Origin: JBBDRV01 sp040905285
Lineage (GTDB): Bacteria; Bacteroidota; Rhodothermia; Balneolales; Balneolaceae
Assembly: GCA_040905285.1 (NCBI GenBank)
Contig: JBBDRV010000042.1
Location: forward strand, 1 to 10,896
Direction: 5' to 3'
Length of the DNA: 10,896 bases
In this document: piece after piece, positions 1 through 5,672 of the stretch
Layout: each line of letters starts with the position of its first letter
How positions within the stretch are numbered: position 1 is the first letter of the stretch
Position numbers and translations under genes: made by a program
The notes under the pieces: model-generated
What the model was told of the DNA's origin: nothing
The model's database searches: none
The model's input: the letters and a program-made list of their open reading frames with translations, nothing else

Positions 1-456
1 CTTACAGGAAATGCCGTTCCCGCCTCCCTTGCCATTGTCGCTTTCCTGGTGATGAGCAAGCTGATGGATCATTCGGGGCAGACAGAGGTTCTGGCGCTCG
101 GCATCGCTGAAGTGGCCTCTGCCCCTGTCTTCGCCTTTGCTTCCAACTGGATTGGAGTTCTTGGCGCTTTTATGACCTCAAGCAATACGGCTTCCAATAT
201 TCTTTTCGCACCGCTGCAGCAGGAGACGGTTCAGGCGGTTGAGGAGCTTTCGGAAGCGACGATTATAGGTTCACAGAGTGCAGGTGGCGCTCTGGGTAAT
301 GCCATTGCCCCTGCCAATGTGGTTTTGGGAACCAGTACGGCAGGCATTATCGGCAGGGAGGGTGACGTGCTGCGCAAAACACTTCCGTGGGCAATCGCCG
401 TAGCTGTATTGATAGGCGGACTGACCATCCTGCTCAACAACATGAATTTCACGTGA
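1..456 (+). CDS. L-lactate permease family protein, C-terminal part (5' end outside window)
   Basis: This is the last 151 residues of a multi-pass inner-membrane carrier of the LctP/LldP family, which imports lactate or glycolate-type 2-hydroxycarboxylates with protons. Seen directly: an open frame from base 1, several hydrophobic segments, the family-typical stretch GAFMTSSNTASNILFAPLQ (window residues 55-73), and then SQSAGGALGNAIAPANVVLG (91-110) followed by GREGDVLRKTL. The protein ends shortly after a last hydrophobic helix (about 130-146), as the family does. The 5' part and start lie outside the window. Only 10 bp separate it from the next small membrane protein, so the two are probably co-transcribed. 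The downstream amide hydrolases raise the possibility that the cargo is another small carboxylate, such as oxamate, which is a lactate/pyruvate analogue. That is inference; the family call itself is firm. Confidence 0.9.
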   Translation, partial: LTGNAVPASLAIVAFLVMSKLMDHSGQTEVLALGIAEVASAPVFAFASNWIGVLGAFMTSSNTASNILFAPLQQETVQAVEELSEATIIGSQSAGGALGNAIAPANVVLGTSTAGIIGREGDVLRKTLPWAIAVAVLIGGLTILLNNMNFT

Positions 457-466
457 GGAGGCAGCT

Positions 467-691
467 ATGAGCAAGATGTGGATACTGGGAGTTACACTGA
501 TCGTAATGCTTGCATCTATTTTCCTGATCAGTTCCGGAACAATCGATGACGACCCCCGGTTGTGGTGGACCGGTCTGATCATGCTCGGCGCCGGCGGTCT
601 GGTCCCTCCGTTCACCCGGTATCTTTACAATGAGGAGGAGAAGGAGGATCCAAAAGAAGAGAACGCGTCTTCACCTGATTCTCCCTCGTGA
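467..691 (+). CDS. Small two-helix membrane protein, unknown function
   Basis: A 74-residue protein that I do not recognise. The start is well supported: GAGGAGG at 455-461 lies 5 nt before the ATG and overlaps the stop codon of the permease gene, so translation is probably coupled. There are two hydrophobic segments, residues about 5-22 (WILGVTLIVMLASIFLIS) and about 33-49 (WWTGLIMLGAGGLVPPF), with an acidic turn (DDDP) between them. An acidic hydrophilic tail of about 20 residues (EEEKEDPKEEN) follows. Its position directly after the permease suggests an accessory subunit or a co-expressed membrane partner, but nothing in the sequence proves this. The tail is expected in the cytoplasm or at the membrane surface. 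Confidence 0.75.
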   Translation: MSKMWILGVTLIVMLASIFLISSGTIDDDPRLWWTGLIMLGAGGLVPPFTRYLYNEEEKEDPKEENASSPDSPS

Positions 692-705
692 AGTGGACGT
701 AAATT

Positions 706-726
706 AATCAGAAGCTGATTTTCTGA
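706..726 (+). promoter_or_regulatory. Two mutually exclusive short hairpins before the Ntn-hydrolase gene
   Basis: AATCAG (706-711) can pair with CTGATT (715-720) around a 3-nt loop. TCAGAA (708-713) can instead pair with TTCTGA (721-726) around a 7-nt loop. The stems share bases, so only one can form at a time. They sit between the end of the small membrane gene at 691 and the start at 776. Short stems of this kind also arise by chance, so a regulatory role is only a possibility. Confidence 0.25.
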
Positions 727-775
727 CAATCATGACCGGAAATTATAAAAACAACTGTAAAATCAAGGAGAGAAG

Positions 776-2431
776 ATGAGAGATCCCAACGGCCCTTTGA
801 CAGGACGACCGTCTGTCCGGGCAAAACGCGGCATGATCGCCACCCCACATTACCTGGCGAGTACAACCGGCATCCGGATACTCCGGCAGGGCGGAAGCGC
901 AGTCGATGCAGCTATAGCTGCCAATGCAGTCCTGTGTGTGGCTTATCCACATATGGCCGGACTGGGCGGCGACGGGTTCTGGCTGATCCATGATCCGGAG
1001 AAAGGTCTTCAGGCGCTGAATGCAAGCGGACCTGCGGCACGTAACGCCACTATAGACTATTACCGTGAACGGGACCATACCGAAGAGATTCCATCCCGCG
1101 GGCCAATGGCTGCCCTGACAGTGCCGGGAGCTGTTGACGGGTGGCGAAAAGCACATGAACGCCTGGGCCGGCTTACATGGAAAGACCTTTTTGAAGATGC
1201 CGTCCATTATGCCCGGGAGGGTGTGGCCGTCAGCCGGTCAGTTGCCGACAAGATATCGGAGGATATTCCGGTATTCAGAAAGCATTCATCATCAGCCCGT
1301 CTGTTTATGCCCGGTGGACAGGTCTTGAAGGAAGGTGACTCGCTGGTACAGCCAAATCTTGCAAAATCTCTGGACATGATCGCACGGGATGGAGCCCGGA
1401 ACGGCTTTTATGAAGGGGCTGCTGCAGAGAAGATTTGCAAGGCTCTGAACCCGACCGGATCACCTCTCCGCCCCGAAGATTTCGATGCGTATGAGGCCGA
1501 CTGGGTGGAACCGCTCACAACCACCTACCGGGGGTATTCTGCCGCCGAATTTCCGCCGAACACACAAGGCTTCACCGTCTTGCAGATTCTGAACATGATT
1601 GAAGATTATGACGTCCCGGCCTGGGGTGACGGCACGGTTGAGTATTACCACCATCTGGCCGAAGCGGTCAAGCTGGCTTTTGCCGACCGCGATGCCTGGC
1701 TCGCCGATCCTGATTTCGCTGACATTCCAATACAAAAGCTCATTTCGAAGGAATACGCCCGGGAGCGCAGATCGAATATCGATCCGGCAAGTTCCATGGA
1801 AATGGGGAAAATTGAACCGGGAATTTCTATGGAAACAACTCAACAGTCCCCTGGAGGAGGAGACACCTGCTATTTCAGTATTGTGGATGAACGGGGGCTG
1901 ACGGTATCGGTCATTCAGTCCATCTTTCATGAATTCGGCAGTGCCGAAATCGGTGGCGATACGGGTATTCTGCTCCAGAACCGCGGTGCCGGTTTTAATC
2001 TTGACGCAGATCATCCTAACAGCCTGGAGCCGGGCAAGCGACCTTTTCACACGCTGATCCCCGCAATGCTGATGAAAGATGACAAGCCATATCTCTCCTA
2101 CGGCACAATGGGTGGAGAGGGCCAGCCTCAAACGCATGTTGCCATGGTTACCCGGTTAATTGATTTCAACTATGATGTGCAGCAGGCCATTGAGGCTCCA
2201 CGCTGGCTGATGGGACGCACCTGGGGTGTAAAAACACAGGACCTGTCTCTCGAAGGGCGCATTTCCGACGAGGTGGCGCGCGAACTGAAGCTGCGGGGAC
2301 AGCCTGTCAAAATGCTGCCCGACTGGGATGACAATATGGGTCATGCACAGGCGATTCGAATTGACCGCGAACACGGTTTCCTTGAAGGGGGCGCCGATCC
2401 GAGGGGCGACGGATATGCCCTGGGCTACTGA
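776..2431 (+). CDS. Gamma-glutamyltransferase-family Ntn hydrolase, oxamate-amidohydrolase (HpxW)-like
   Basis: A 551-residue self-processing Ntn hydrolase. AAGGAGA (765-771) precedes the ATG. No signal peptide is visible, so it is likely cytoplasmic, unlike classical periplasmic Ggt. The predicted cleavage and catalytic residue is Thr364 in GGGD-TCYFSIVD, giving large (1-363) and small (364-551) chains. The oxyanion Gly pair is in TMGGEGQPQ (G446-G447). Aligned by eye to E. coli Ggt numbering recalled from memory, residues that grip the gamma-glutamyl group are missing: Arg114 aligns with Ser84 (NASGPA), Gln430/Asp433 with Arg403/Gly406 (QNRGAGF), and Ser462/Ser463 with His425/Thr426 (PFHTLIPAM). 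YPHMAGLGGDGFWLI (57-71) resembles HpxW, the oxamate amidohydrolase of purine-ring catabolism. An amide-hydrolysing role is therefore favoured over glutathione cleavage; a cephalosporin-acylase-like activity is the alternative. It lies between a carboxylate permease and a RutB-like hydrolase. The family call is firm; the substrate is inferred. Confidence 0.93.
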   Translation: MRDPNGPLTGRPSVRAKRGMIATPHYLASTTGIRILRQGGSAVDAAIAANAVLCVAYPHMAGLGGDGFWLIHDPEKGLQALNASGPAARNATIDYYRERDHTEEIPSRGPMAALTVPGAVDGWRKAHERLGRLTWKDLFEDAVHYAREGVAVSRSVADKISEDIPVFRKHSSSARLFMPGGQVLKEGDSLVQPNLAKSLDMIARDGARNGFYEGAAAEKICKALNPTGSPLRPEDFDAYEADWVEPLTTTYRGYSAAEFPPNTQGFTVLQILNMIEDYDVPAWGDGTVEYYHHLAEAVKLAFADRDAWLADPDFADIPIQKLISKEYARERRSNIDPASSMEMGKIEPGISMETTQQSPGGGDTCYFSIVDERGLTVSVIQSIFHEFGSAEIGGDTGILLQNRGAGFNLDADHPNSLEPGKRPFHTLIPAMLMKDDKPYLSYGTMGGEGQPQTHVAMVTRLIDFNYDVQQAIEAPRWLMGRTWGVKTQDLSLEGRISDEVARELKLRGQPVKMLPDWDDNMGHAQAIRIDREHGFLEGGADPRGDGYALGY

Positions 2432-2457
2432 GCCGGCAATAAAGAATGGGAACGAGG

Positions 2458-2505
2458 AGAGAGAGGCAACATGAAGAGAGAGGCAACATGGAGAGAGAGG
2501 CAATG
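2458..2505 (+). repeat. Three tandem 17-bp units, each an SD-like tract plus ATG
   Basis: AGAGAGAGGCAACATG occurs at 2458-2473 and, 17 bp later, at 2475-2490. A third copy at 2492-2505 lacks two bases before its ATG. Each unit has an AGAGG tract 2-4 nt before an ATG, so each resembles a ribosome entry site. ATG-2471 opens an 11-codon frame ending at TGA 2504-2506. ATG-2488 and ATG-2503 share a frame ending at TAA 2521-2523, which is 15 nt before the real start at 2539. The TGA of the first frame overlaps ATG-2503 as ATGA, a reinitiation geometry. The array sits in the 107-bp gap between the two hydrolase genes. Confidence 0.85.
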
Positions 2506-2538
2506 ACGAACATTAATTTTTAAAAAACGAATATATCT

Positions 2539-3411
2539 ATGAACTCACACAGAGATATTTACTCGAGCGCACAGGGTGGAGGAATACAGCTTGCTGCAAG
2601 TGCGGACCGCTGGCATCTGTATGATGACTACGTTCATCTCTCACCTCATCATGCAGAAGACCTGCTGAAATGGAATGCGGAACTGAAGCCGATTGTAGAC
2701 AATCCGGACAGGGGAGCGCTGGTCATTGTCGACATGCAGAATGACTTCTGTTCCCCCGGGGGATGGACCGACGCTTCGGGCCTGGACTACAATGGCTGTT
2801 GTAAAGCCATCCCCGGAATCCGGAAAGCCATTAAAACAGCTCGCAGCTATGGTATGTGGGTGGTCTGGGTATACTGGCAGAATAGAACGGACCTGCGCAA
2901 TCTGGGCGCACCCACTCTTCACTCGTTCAAACATAACCCGCAACAGAAAGGTATTGGCGAGCAACTGAAAAACGGCCGTGTGCTGATACAGAACTCCTGG
3001 GGCGGAGAGATGGTGGACGAACTGAAACCTCTTATGCATGAAGAAGACGTCCATATCCACAAAGTCCGGATGAGCGGCTTTTATGGCACACATCTCGATC
3101 AGGTGTTCCGCACACAGGGCATCAATACTGTCTTTCTCACGGGAGTGAATACCGATCAATGCGTGACGACTACAATGGAGGACGCCTATTTCCGCGATTA
3201 CAACGCGATCCTGCTGTCCGATGCAACATCCACCTCCAGTCCCGGCTACTGCAAGGATGCCGTGGTGTTTAATGCCAGACAATGCTGGGGATTCACGATG
3301 ACAACAGAACAGTTTGCCAATGCGGAGACGTTCAGCCAGCAAGACGAGGAGACGGGGGAAACCGGCGAAAAATACCTGTCGGAAGAGCAACGGCTGTCGA
3401 CAGATGCGTGA
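2539..3411 (+). CDS. RutB-like cysteine hydrolase (isochorismatase fold), probable amide or ureide amidohydrolase
   Basis: A 290-residue cytoplasmic hydrolase of the isochorismatase-like family. The Asp-Lys-Cys triad is visible: Asp65 in VIVDMQNDF, Lys175 in HKVRMSGFYGTHLD, and Cys208 in TGVNTDQCVTTTMEDAYF. The spacing, PGGW after the first motif, and K-R-SGF--T-LD closely match RutB (ureidoacrylate amidohydrolase) and biuret/N-carbamoyl amidohydrolases, which split C-N bonds to release ammonia or carbamate. Compared with RutB it has about 35 extra N-terminal residues and a 25-residue acidic tail (from about 266). An in-frame TAA at 2521 excludes an earlier start. The ATG has an A/T-rich leader and no SD of its own, so translation may depend on the repeat array upstream. 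It is probably in an operon with the HpxW-like gene. The exact substrate cannot be read from the sequence. Confidence 0.93.
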   Translation: MNSHRDIYSSAQGGGIQLAASADRWHLYDDYVHLSPHHAEDLLKWNAELKPIVDNPDRGALVIVDMQNDFCSPGGWTDASGLDYNGCCKAIPGIRKAIKTARSYGMWVVWVYWQNRTDLRNLGAPTLHSFKHNPQQKGIGEQLKNGRVLIQNSWGGEMVDELKPLMHEEDVHIHKVRMSGFYGTHLDQVFRTQGINTVFLTGVNTDQCVTTTMEDAYFRDYNAILLSDATSTSSPGYCKDAVVFNARQCWGFTMTTEQFANAETFSQQDEETGETGEKYLSEEQRLSTDA

Positions 3412-4129
3412 CTGGCTTATCTCTTTTATCCCTGTTGCATTGCTTTCCTGTGTCCATATCTTTGCCAATAGAATTTCCATTTTAAATGAATTGCCGAGAC
3501 GCAAATGGCTTTCCCTCGCCGGCGGTATTTCTGTCGCCTTTGTCTTCCTGCACATTTTACCCGAACTGCACGAATTTCAGGATTCGCTCAGGGATGCGGA
3601 CCTGTTGCCGTTTTTCTTTGAGAATGATATGTATGCCATGTCCATGGCTGGCATTCTGCTGTTTTACGGCCTTGAACAGTCTATCATCCATCTGCAGACA
3701 GGCGCGCCGCCGAAAAAAGATGTGGGGGACAACGTTGTTTTCTGGTGCCACATAGGGATATTCGCATTGTTCAACGGTTTTATAGGATATTACCTGCATC
3801 ATGAGCTGAAAGTGGAAGGAATCAGCTCACTGCTGACGTTCACTGCACTGGGATTTCACTTTCTGGTCAATGACTATTCTCTTTTCCGGCATCACGACAG
3901 ATTATATCACCATACCGGCCGGTGGATCATGTCGGGAGCCGTCATAGCCGGGTGGATTGTCGGAGCAGGTTTTACCATCCCTGATATCCAACTGGCTTTG
4001 TTGTTTGCACTGGTTTCCGGTGCTATTGTGGTTAATTCCTTTAAAGAAGAGCTTCCGGAGGAGAAGGAAAGTAATTTTAAATTTTTTTTGATAGGCACAC
4101 TGGCCTACACACTGCTGTGGATCCTGTAA
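3404..4129 (+). CDS. Eight-helix membrane protein with ZIP-transporter-like features
   Basis: A 241-residue integral membrane protein with about eight hydrophobic segments (near residues 4-20, 35-52, 77-95, 111-130, 140-158, 173-190, 194-212, 224-241). The ATG at 3404 overlaps the preceding gene by 8 nt. The frame is open further upstream, but that would place 30 very basic residues inside the neighbouring gene, so 3404 is preferred. Helix 2 carries FLHILPELHE (H50-x-x-P-E54), and the C-terminus SGAIVVNSFKEELPEE plus a final helix recalls the last two helices of ZIP divalent-metal transporters, which also have eight helices. The hallmark HN-x-x-(D/E)G motif of helix 4 and HE-x-PHE of helix 5 are absent; the nearest equivalents are N124 and FHFLVND (151-157). 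It may be a diverged metal transporter or an unrelated family. Translational overlap ties it to the amide-hydrolase operon. Confidence 0.85.
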   Translation: MRDWLISFIPVALLSCVHIFANRISILNELPRRKWLSLAGGISVAFVFLHILPELHEFQDSLRDADLLPFFFENDMYAMSMAGILLFYGLEQSIIHLQTGAPPKKDVGDNVVFWCHIGIFALFNGFIGYYLHHELKVEGISSLLTFTALGFHFLVNDYSLFRHHDRLYHHTGRWIMSGAVIAGWIVGAGFTIPDIQLALLFALVSGAIVVNSFKEELPEEKESNFKFFLIGTLAYTLLWIL

Positions 4130-4306
4130 CCAGCCTCGTCCCCCCGTTGCAAAATCCGGATGCAGAAACGGAATCGAAGGATATGTGATCCGTAACGGAC
4201 CGTACGGAATGCAGGTTTCGCGGAAATGGAGATGCAGGGCGATAGTCACTTTATAAATAAAAACCGCAATTGTGTAATGCCCTTCCCCTCTCATCGGGTT
4301 AGTTTT

Positions 4307-4342
4307 AATGTTTAACAAACATTCAATGTTTAACAAACATTC
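4307..4342. repeat. Exact 18-bp tandem duplication of an operator-like dyad
   Basis: AATGTTTAACAAACATTC occurs twice with no gap (4307-4324 and 4325-4342). Within each copy AATGTTT and AAACATT are perfect 7-bp inverted arms around AAC. Two adjacent dyads on nearly the same helix face (18-bp period), 17 bp before the start of the outer-membrane protein, look like a doubled repressor or activator site. They could also form small hairpins in the leader RNA. No regulator gene is visible in the window. Confidence 0.8.
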
Positions 4343-4359
4343 ATAACGGCTGCCTGCTG

Positions 4360-5061
4360 ATGATCCAACACAGCGTGATCCAACACAGCGCCTCTTTCAT
4401 ATCCGGCCTGATTCTGCTTTCCGGCCTTGTGCTTTTTTCTGCAGCAGATTCATCACAGGCCCAGAATGCTTCCACACCGGATTCCCGGCGGGATCAGATC
4501 GGCAGCGTGAATCTTCCTGATTTTGGAGTTAAAGCAGGAATAAACTACTCGAATGTGTGGGATGAACAGGGGCAGGAGTTTGTCACCGGATCGACGTATG
4601 GCTTTGCCGGAGGGGTCTTTCTCTCCATACCTGTAATAACGGTTTTCAGCGTCCAGACAGAACTCCTGTTTTCACAGAAAGGATACCGGCGTGAAGGTAT
4701 TTTTCAGGGTGGGGATTTTATTTTTTCAAGGACGGCTTCCTATATAGATATCCCTTTCCAGGTGCAGGTGAATCCGGCTCCGTTTATTTCGATCCTTGCC
4801 GGCCCTCACTATTCTATTTTAATTTATGACAAATGGGAGGTTGACCGGGAAATCACAGATCCGGAATCAGAAGAGCTGACGGGAGGCGATATTCGGAATA
4901 ATTTGATGGGTCTCGGTGGAGGTGTGGATGTTCATATTGACCGGGTTGTTCTCTCTGTACGCGCAGGCTGGGATCTGTTCTCCAATGAAGGCGACGGGCA
5001 AACGGACGAGCCCCGCTATAAAAACCGGTGGCTCCAGTTATCCGCCGGGTATCTGTTTTAG
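4360..5061 (+). CDS. Outer-membrane beta-barrel protein (porin-like family, OMP_b-brl type)
   Basis: A 233-residue secreted barrel protein. A signal peptide is visible: the hydrophobic core FISGLILLSGLVLFSAA (about 13-29) is followed by a likely signal-peptidase site after SSQAQ-A/N (33-37). The n-region has no Lys or Arg, which is unusual. The mature part has alternating amphipathic strands, the family-typical ELLFSQKGYR (101-110) followed by ASYIDIPFQVQV (126-137), and LAGPHYSILI. It ends in WLQLSAGYLF with the terminal Phe expected for BAM-mediated assembly. This matches small 8- to 10-stranded barrels common in Bacteroidota; their roles are mostly unknown. The start is ambiguous: ATG 4360, or GTG 4375 inside a 15-bp duplication, neither with a clear SD. 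The doubled dyad upstream suggests specific control. Confidence 0.88.
   Translation: MIQHSVIQHSASFISGLILLSGLVLFSAADSSQAQNASTPDSRRDQIGSVNLPDFGVKAGINYSNVWDEQGQEFVTGSTYGFAGGVFLSIPVITVFSVQTELLFSQKGYRREGIFQGGDFIFSRTASYIDIPFQVQVNPAPFISILAGPHYSILIYDKWEVDREITDPESEELTGGDIRNNLMGLGGGVDVHIDRVVLSVRAGWDLFSNEGDGQTDEPRYKNRWLQLSAGYLF
4361..4390. repeat. Exact 15-bp tandem duplication in the signal-peptide start
   Basis: TGATCCAACACAGCG is present twice back to back (4361-4375, 4376-4390). The length is a multiple of three, so the frame is kept and the protein begins with the repeated peptide IQHSV-IQHSA. The first copy overlaps the ATG at 4360, and the copy junction creates an in-frame GTG (4375-4377) that could be a second start. 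It lies 18 bp from the 18-bp duplication upstream. Confidence 0.9.
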
Positions 5062-5088
5062 ATGCCGGCCGCTGTTCAGATGCCGGCC
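5053..5088. repeat. Imperfect 18-bp tandem repeat spanning the outer-membrane protein stop codon
   Basis: CTGTTTTAGATGCCGGCC (5053-5070) is followed directly by GCTGTTCAGATGCCGGCC (5071-5088). The final 11 bases, AGATGCCGGCC, are identical in both. The first unit contains the TAG stop (5059-5061) of the outer-membrane protein gene. The sequence is not an obvious terminator. Confidence 0.7.
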
Positions 5089-5121
5089 ACGCGGTCTCAC
5101 TCCGGTTATCCCTCTTTGCAG

Positions 5122-5188
5122 GGTGCCTGTATTGCAACGGTGTCTGTAATACAGCGATGTTTGTAGTGAGTGGTGCCTGTATTTGCGA
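5122..5188. repeat. Degenerate four-copy tandem repeat, period 16-17 bp
   Basis: The units are GGTGCCTGTATTGCAAC (5122), GGTGTCTGTAATACAGC (5139), GATGTTTGTAGTGAGT (5156) and GGTGCCTGTATTTGCGA (5172). The shared core is GRTGYYTGTADT; copies 1 and 4 are identical over the first 12 bases. The stretch fills much of the 298-bp gene-free gap between 5061 and 5360. The remainder of that gap is A/T-rich leader sequence with no gene that I can support. CTGTATT (5127) and AATACAG (5148) could also pair as a weak stem. Confidence 0.65.
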
Positions 5189-5310
5189 ATGCGATACCTC
5201 CGGCAGGATATATGCTACAATAAAATCGTCCTTATTACTATTTATCTGCTTCCGAACTATTCCAATATTAAAGAGTTACTGAGAGTCAAAAAAACCAGCA
5301 CAACTGAACG

Positions 5311-5326
5311 GGATGGTTGACCATCC
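5311..5326. promoter_or_regulatory. Perfect inverted repeat in the leader of the 77-aa protein gene
   Basis: GGATGGT (5311-5317) and ACCATCC (5320-5326) are perfect inverted 7-mers with 2 bp between them, 33 bp before the ATG at 5360. In DNA this could be an operator. In RNA it would form a 6-bp stem with a TTGA loop. No T-tract follows, so it is not a classical terminator. Confidence 0.4.
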
Positions 5327-5359
5327 AAAAGAATAACCTTAGAACCGATTACAGGAATT

Positions 5360-5593
5360 ATGGCAAACGAAAAAGAAAAAAAAGAAGGTAAAATAGCCGA
5401 AGAGATAGAAGAACGGACCGCTCAAATACCCTCGGATGCATATCTGTGGACTGCCGTCAGTTTAATGGGATTATCCCTGACTTTAAAACTGTTGCAAAAA
5501 GATGACGTGGCATTATTTGTAGGTCAGTGGCCGGCCCCTATTCTGATAATGGGTGTCTACAACAAAATCGTAAAAACACAGGGATCAGACTGA
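5360..5593 (+). CDS. Small conserved-looking membrane protein, two helices
   Basis: A 77-residue protein that I do not assign to a named family. AGGA at 5353-5356 stands only 3 nt before the ATG, a short but workable SD spacing. The first 27 residues are strongly charged (KEKKEGKIAEEIEERT) and probably form a cytoplasmic amphipathic helix. Two hydrophobic stretches follow (about 28-45 and 49-67), joined by a KLLQKDDV turn. It ends in a short polar tail. The WPAPILIMGVYNKIVK segment suggests a helix re-entering the membrane near the C-terminus. The gene stands alone, with a strong hairpin just after it and a convergent gene beyond, so it is likely a single-gene transcript. Confidence 0.72.
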   Translation: MANEKEKKEGKIAEEIEERTAQIPSDAYLWTAVSLMGLSLTLKLLQKDDVALFVGQWPAPILIMGVYNKIVKTQGSD

Positions 5594-5595
5594 CA

Positions 5596-5633
5596 TCCGG
5601 GGCCGGCCGGCTTCCTGCCGTCCGGTCCCCGGA
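5596..5633. terminator. Strong GC hairpin at the convergent junction, probable bidirectional terminator
   Basis: TCCGGGGCCGG (5596-5606) pairs with CCGGTCCCCGGA (5622-5633) with a single bulged T at 5626. After one C/T mismatch the stem continues as CGGC/GCCG around a TTCCT loop, giving 15 base pairs in all. It starts 3 nt after the stop of the 77-aa gene and 40 nt beyond the 3' end of the AI-2E gene, so it could end transcription from both sides. No run of T follows on either strand, so termination is probable but not certain. Confidence 0.65.
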
Positions 5634-5672
5634 CACTCCGCCTGAATTTAATGCATGCGGCCCGTCAGCAGG

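Noticed and set aside
1460..2137. Long minus-strand open frame opposite the Ntn hydrolase
   Set aside because: It is a shadow of a well-supported gene; its translation shows no motif or domain.
2458..2505. CRISPR array
   Set aside because: The units are 17 bp with no unique spacers; this is a simple tandem repeat.
3314..3403. Upstream extension of the eight-helix membrane protein by 30 residues
   Set aside because: It lies wholly inside the preceding hydrolase gene, is extremely Arg/Lys-rich and unlike the rest. The ATG at 3404 gives a normal first helix and a typical short overlap.
2641..3555. 304-residue minus-strand open frame opposite the RutB-like gene
   Set aside because: The plus strand carries an intact catalytic triad and clear family motifs; the minus translation has none.
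4130..4306. Promoter upstream of the outer-membrane protein gene
   Set aside because: TTG at 4270 and TAGTTTT at 4300 resemble Bacteroidota promoter elements, but the spacing is too long. I saw no gene here either, only scattered ATGCAG motifs and a CCGTACGG palindrome.
5122..5188. Intrinsic terminator of the outer-membrane protein gene
   Set aside because: The only stem (CTGTATT/AATACAG) is weak, has a 14-nt loop and no T-tract.
5028..5282. Cys-rich 84-residue plus frame after the outer-membrane protein
   Set aside because: It overlaps the end of that gene, has no SD, and its unusual composition comes from the tandem repeats it reads through.
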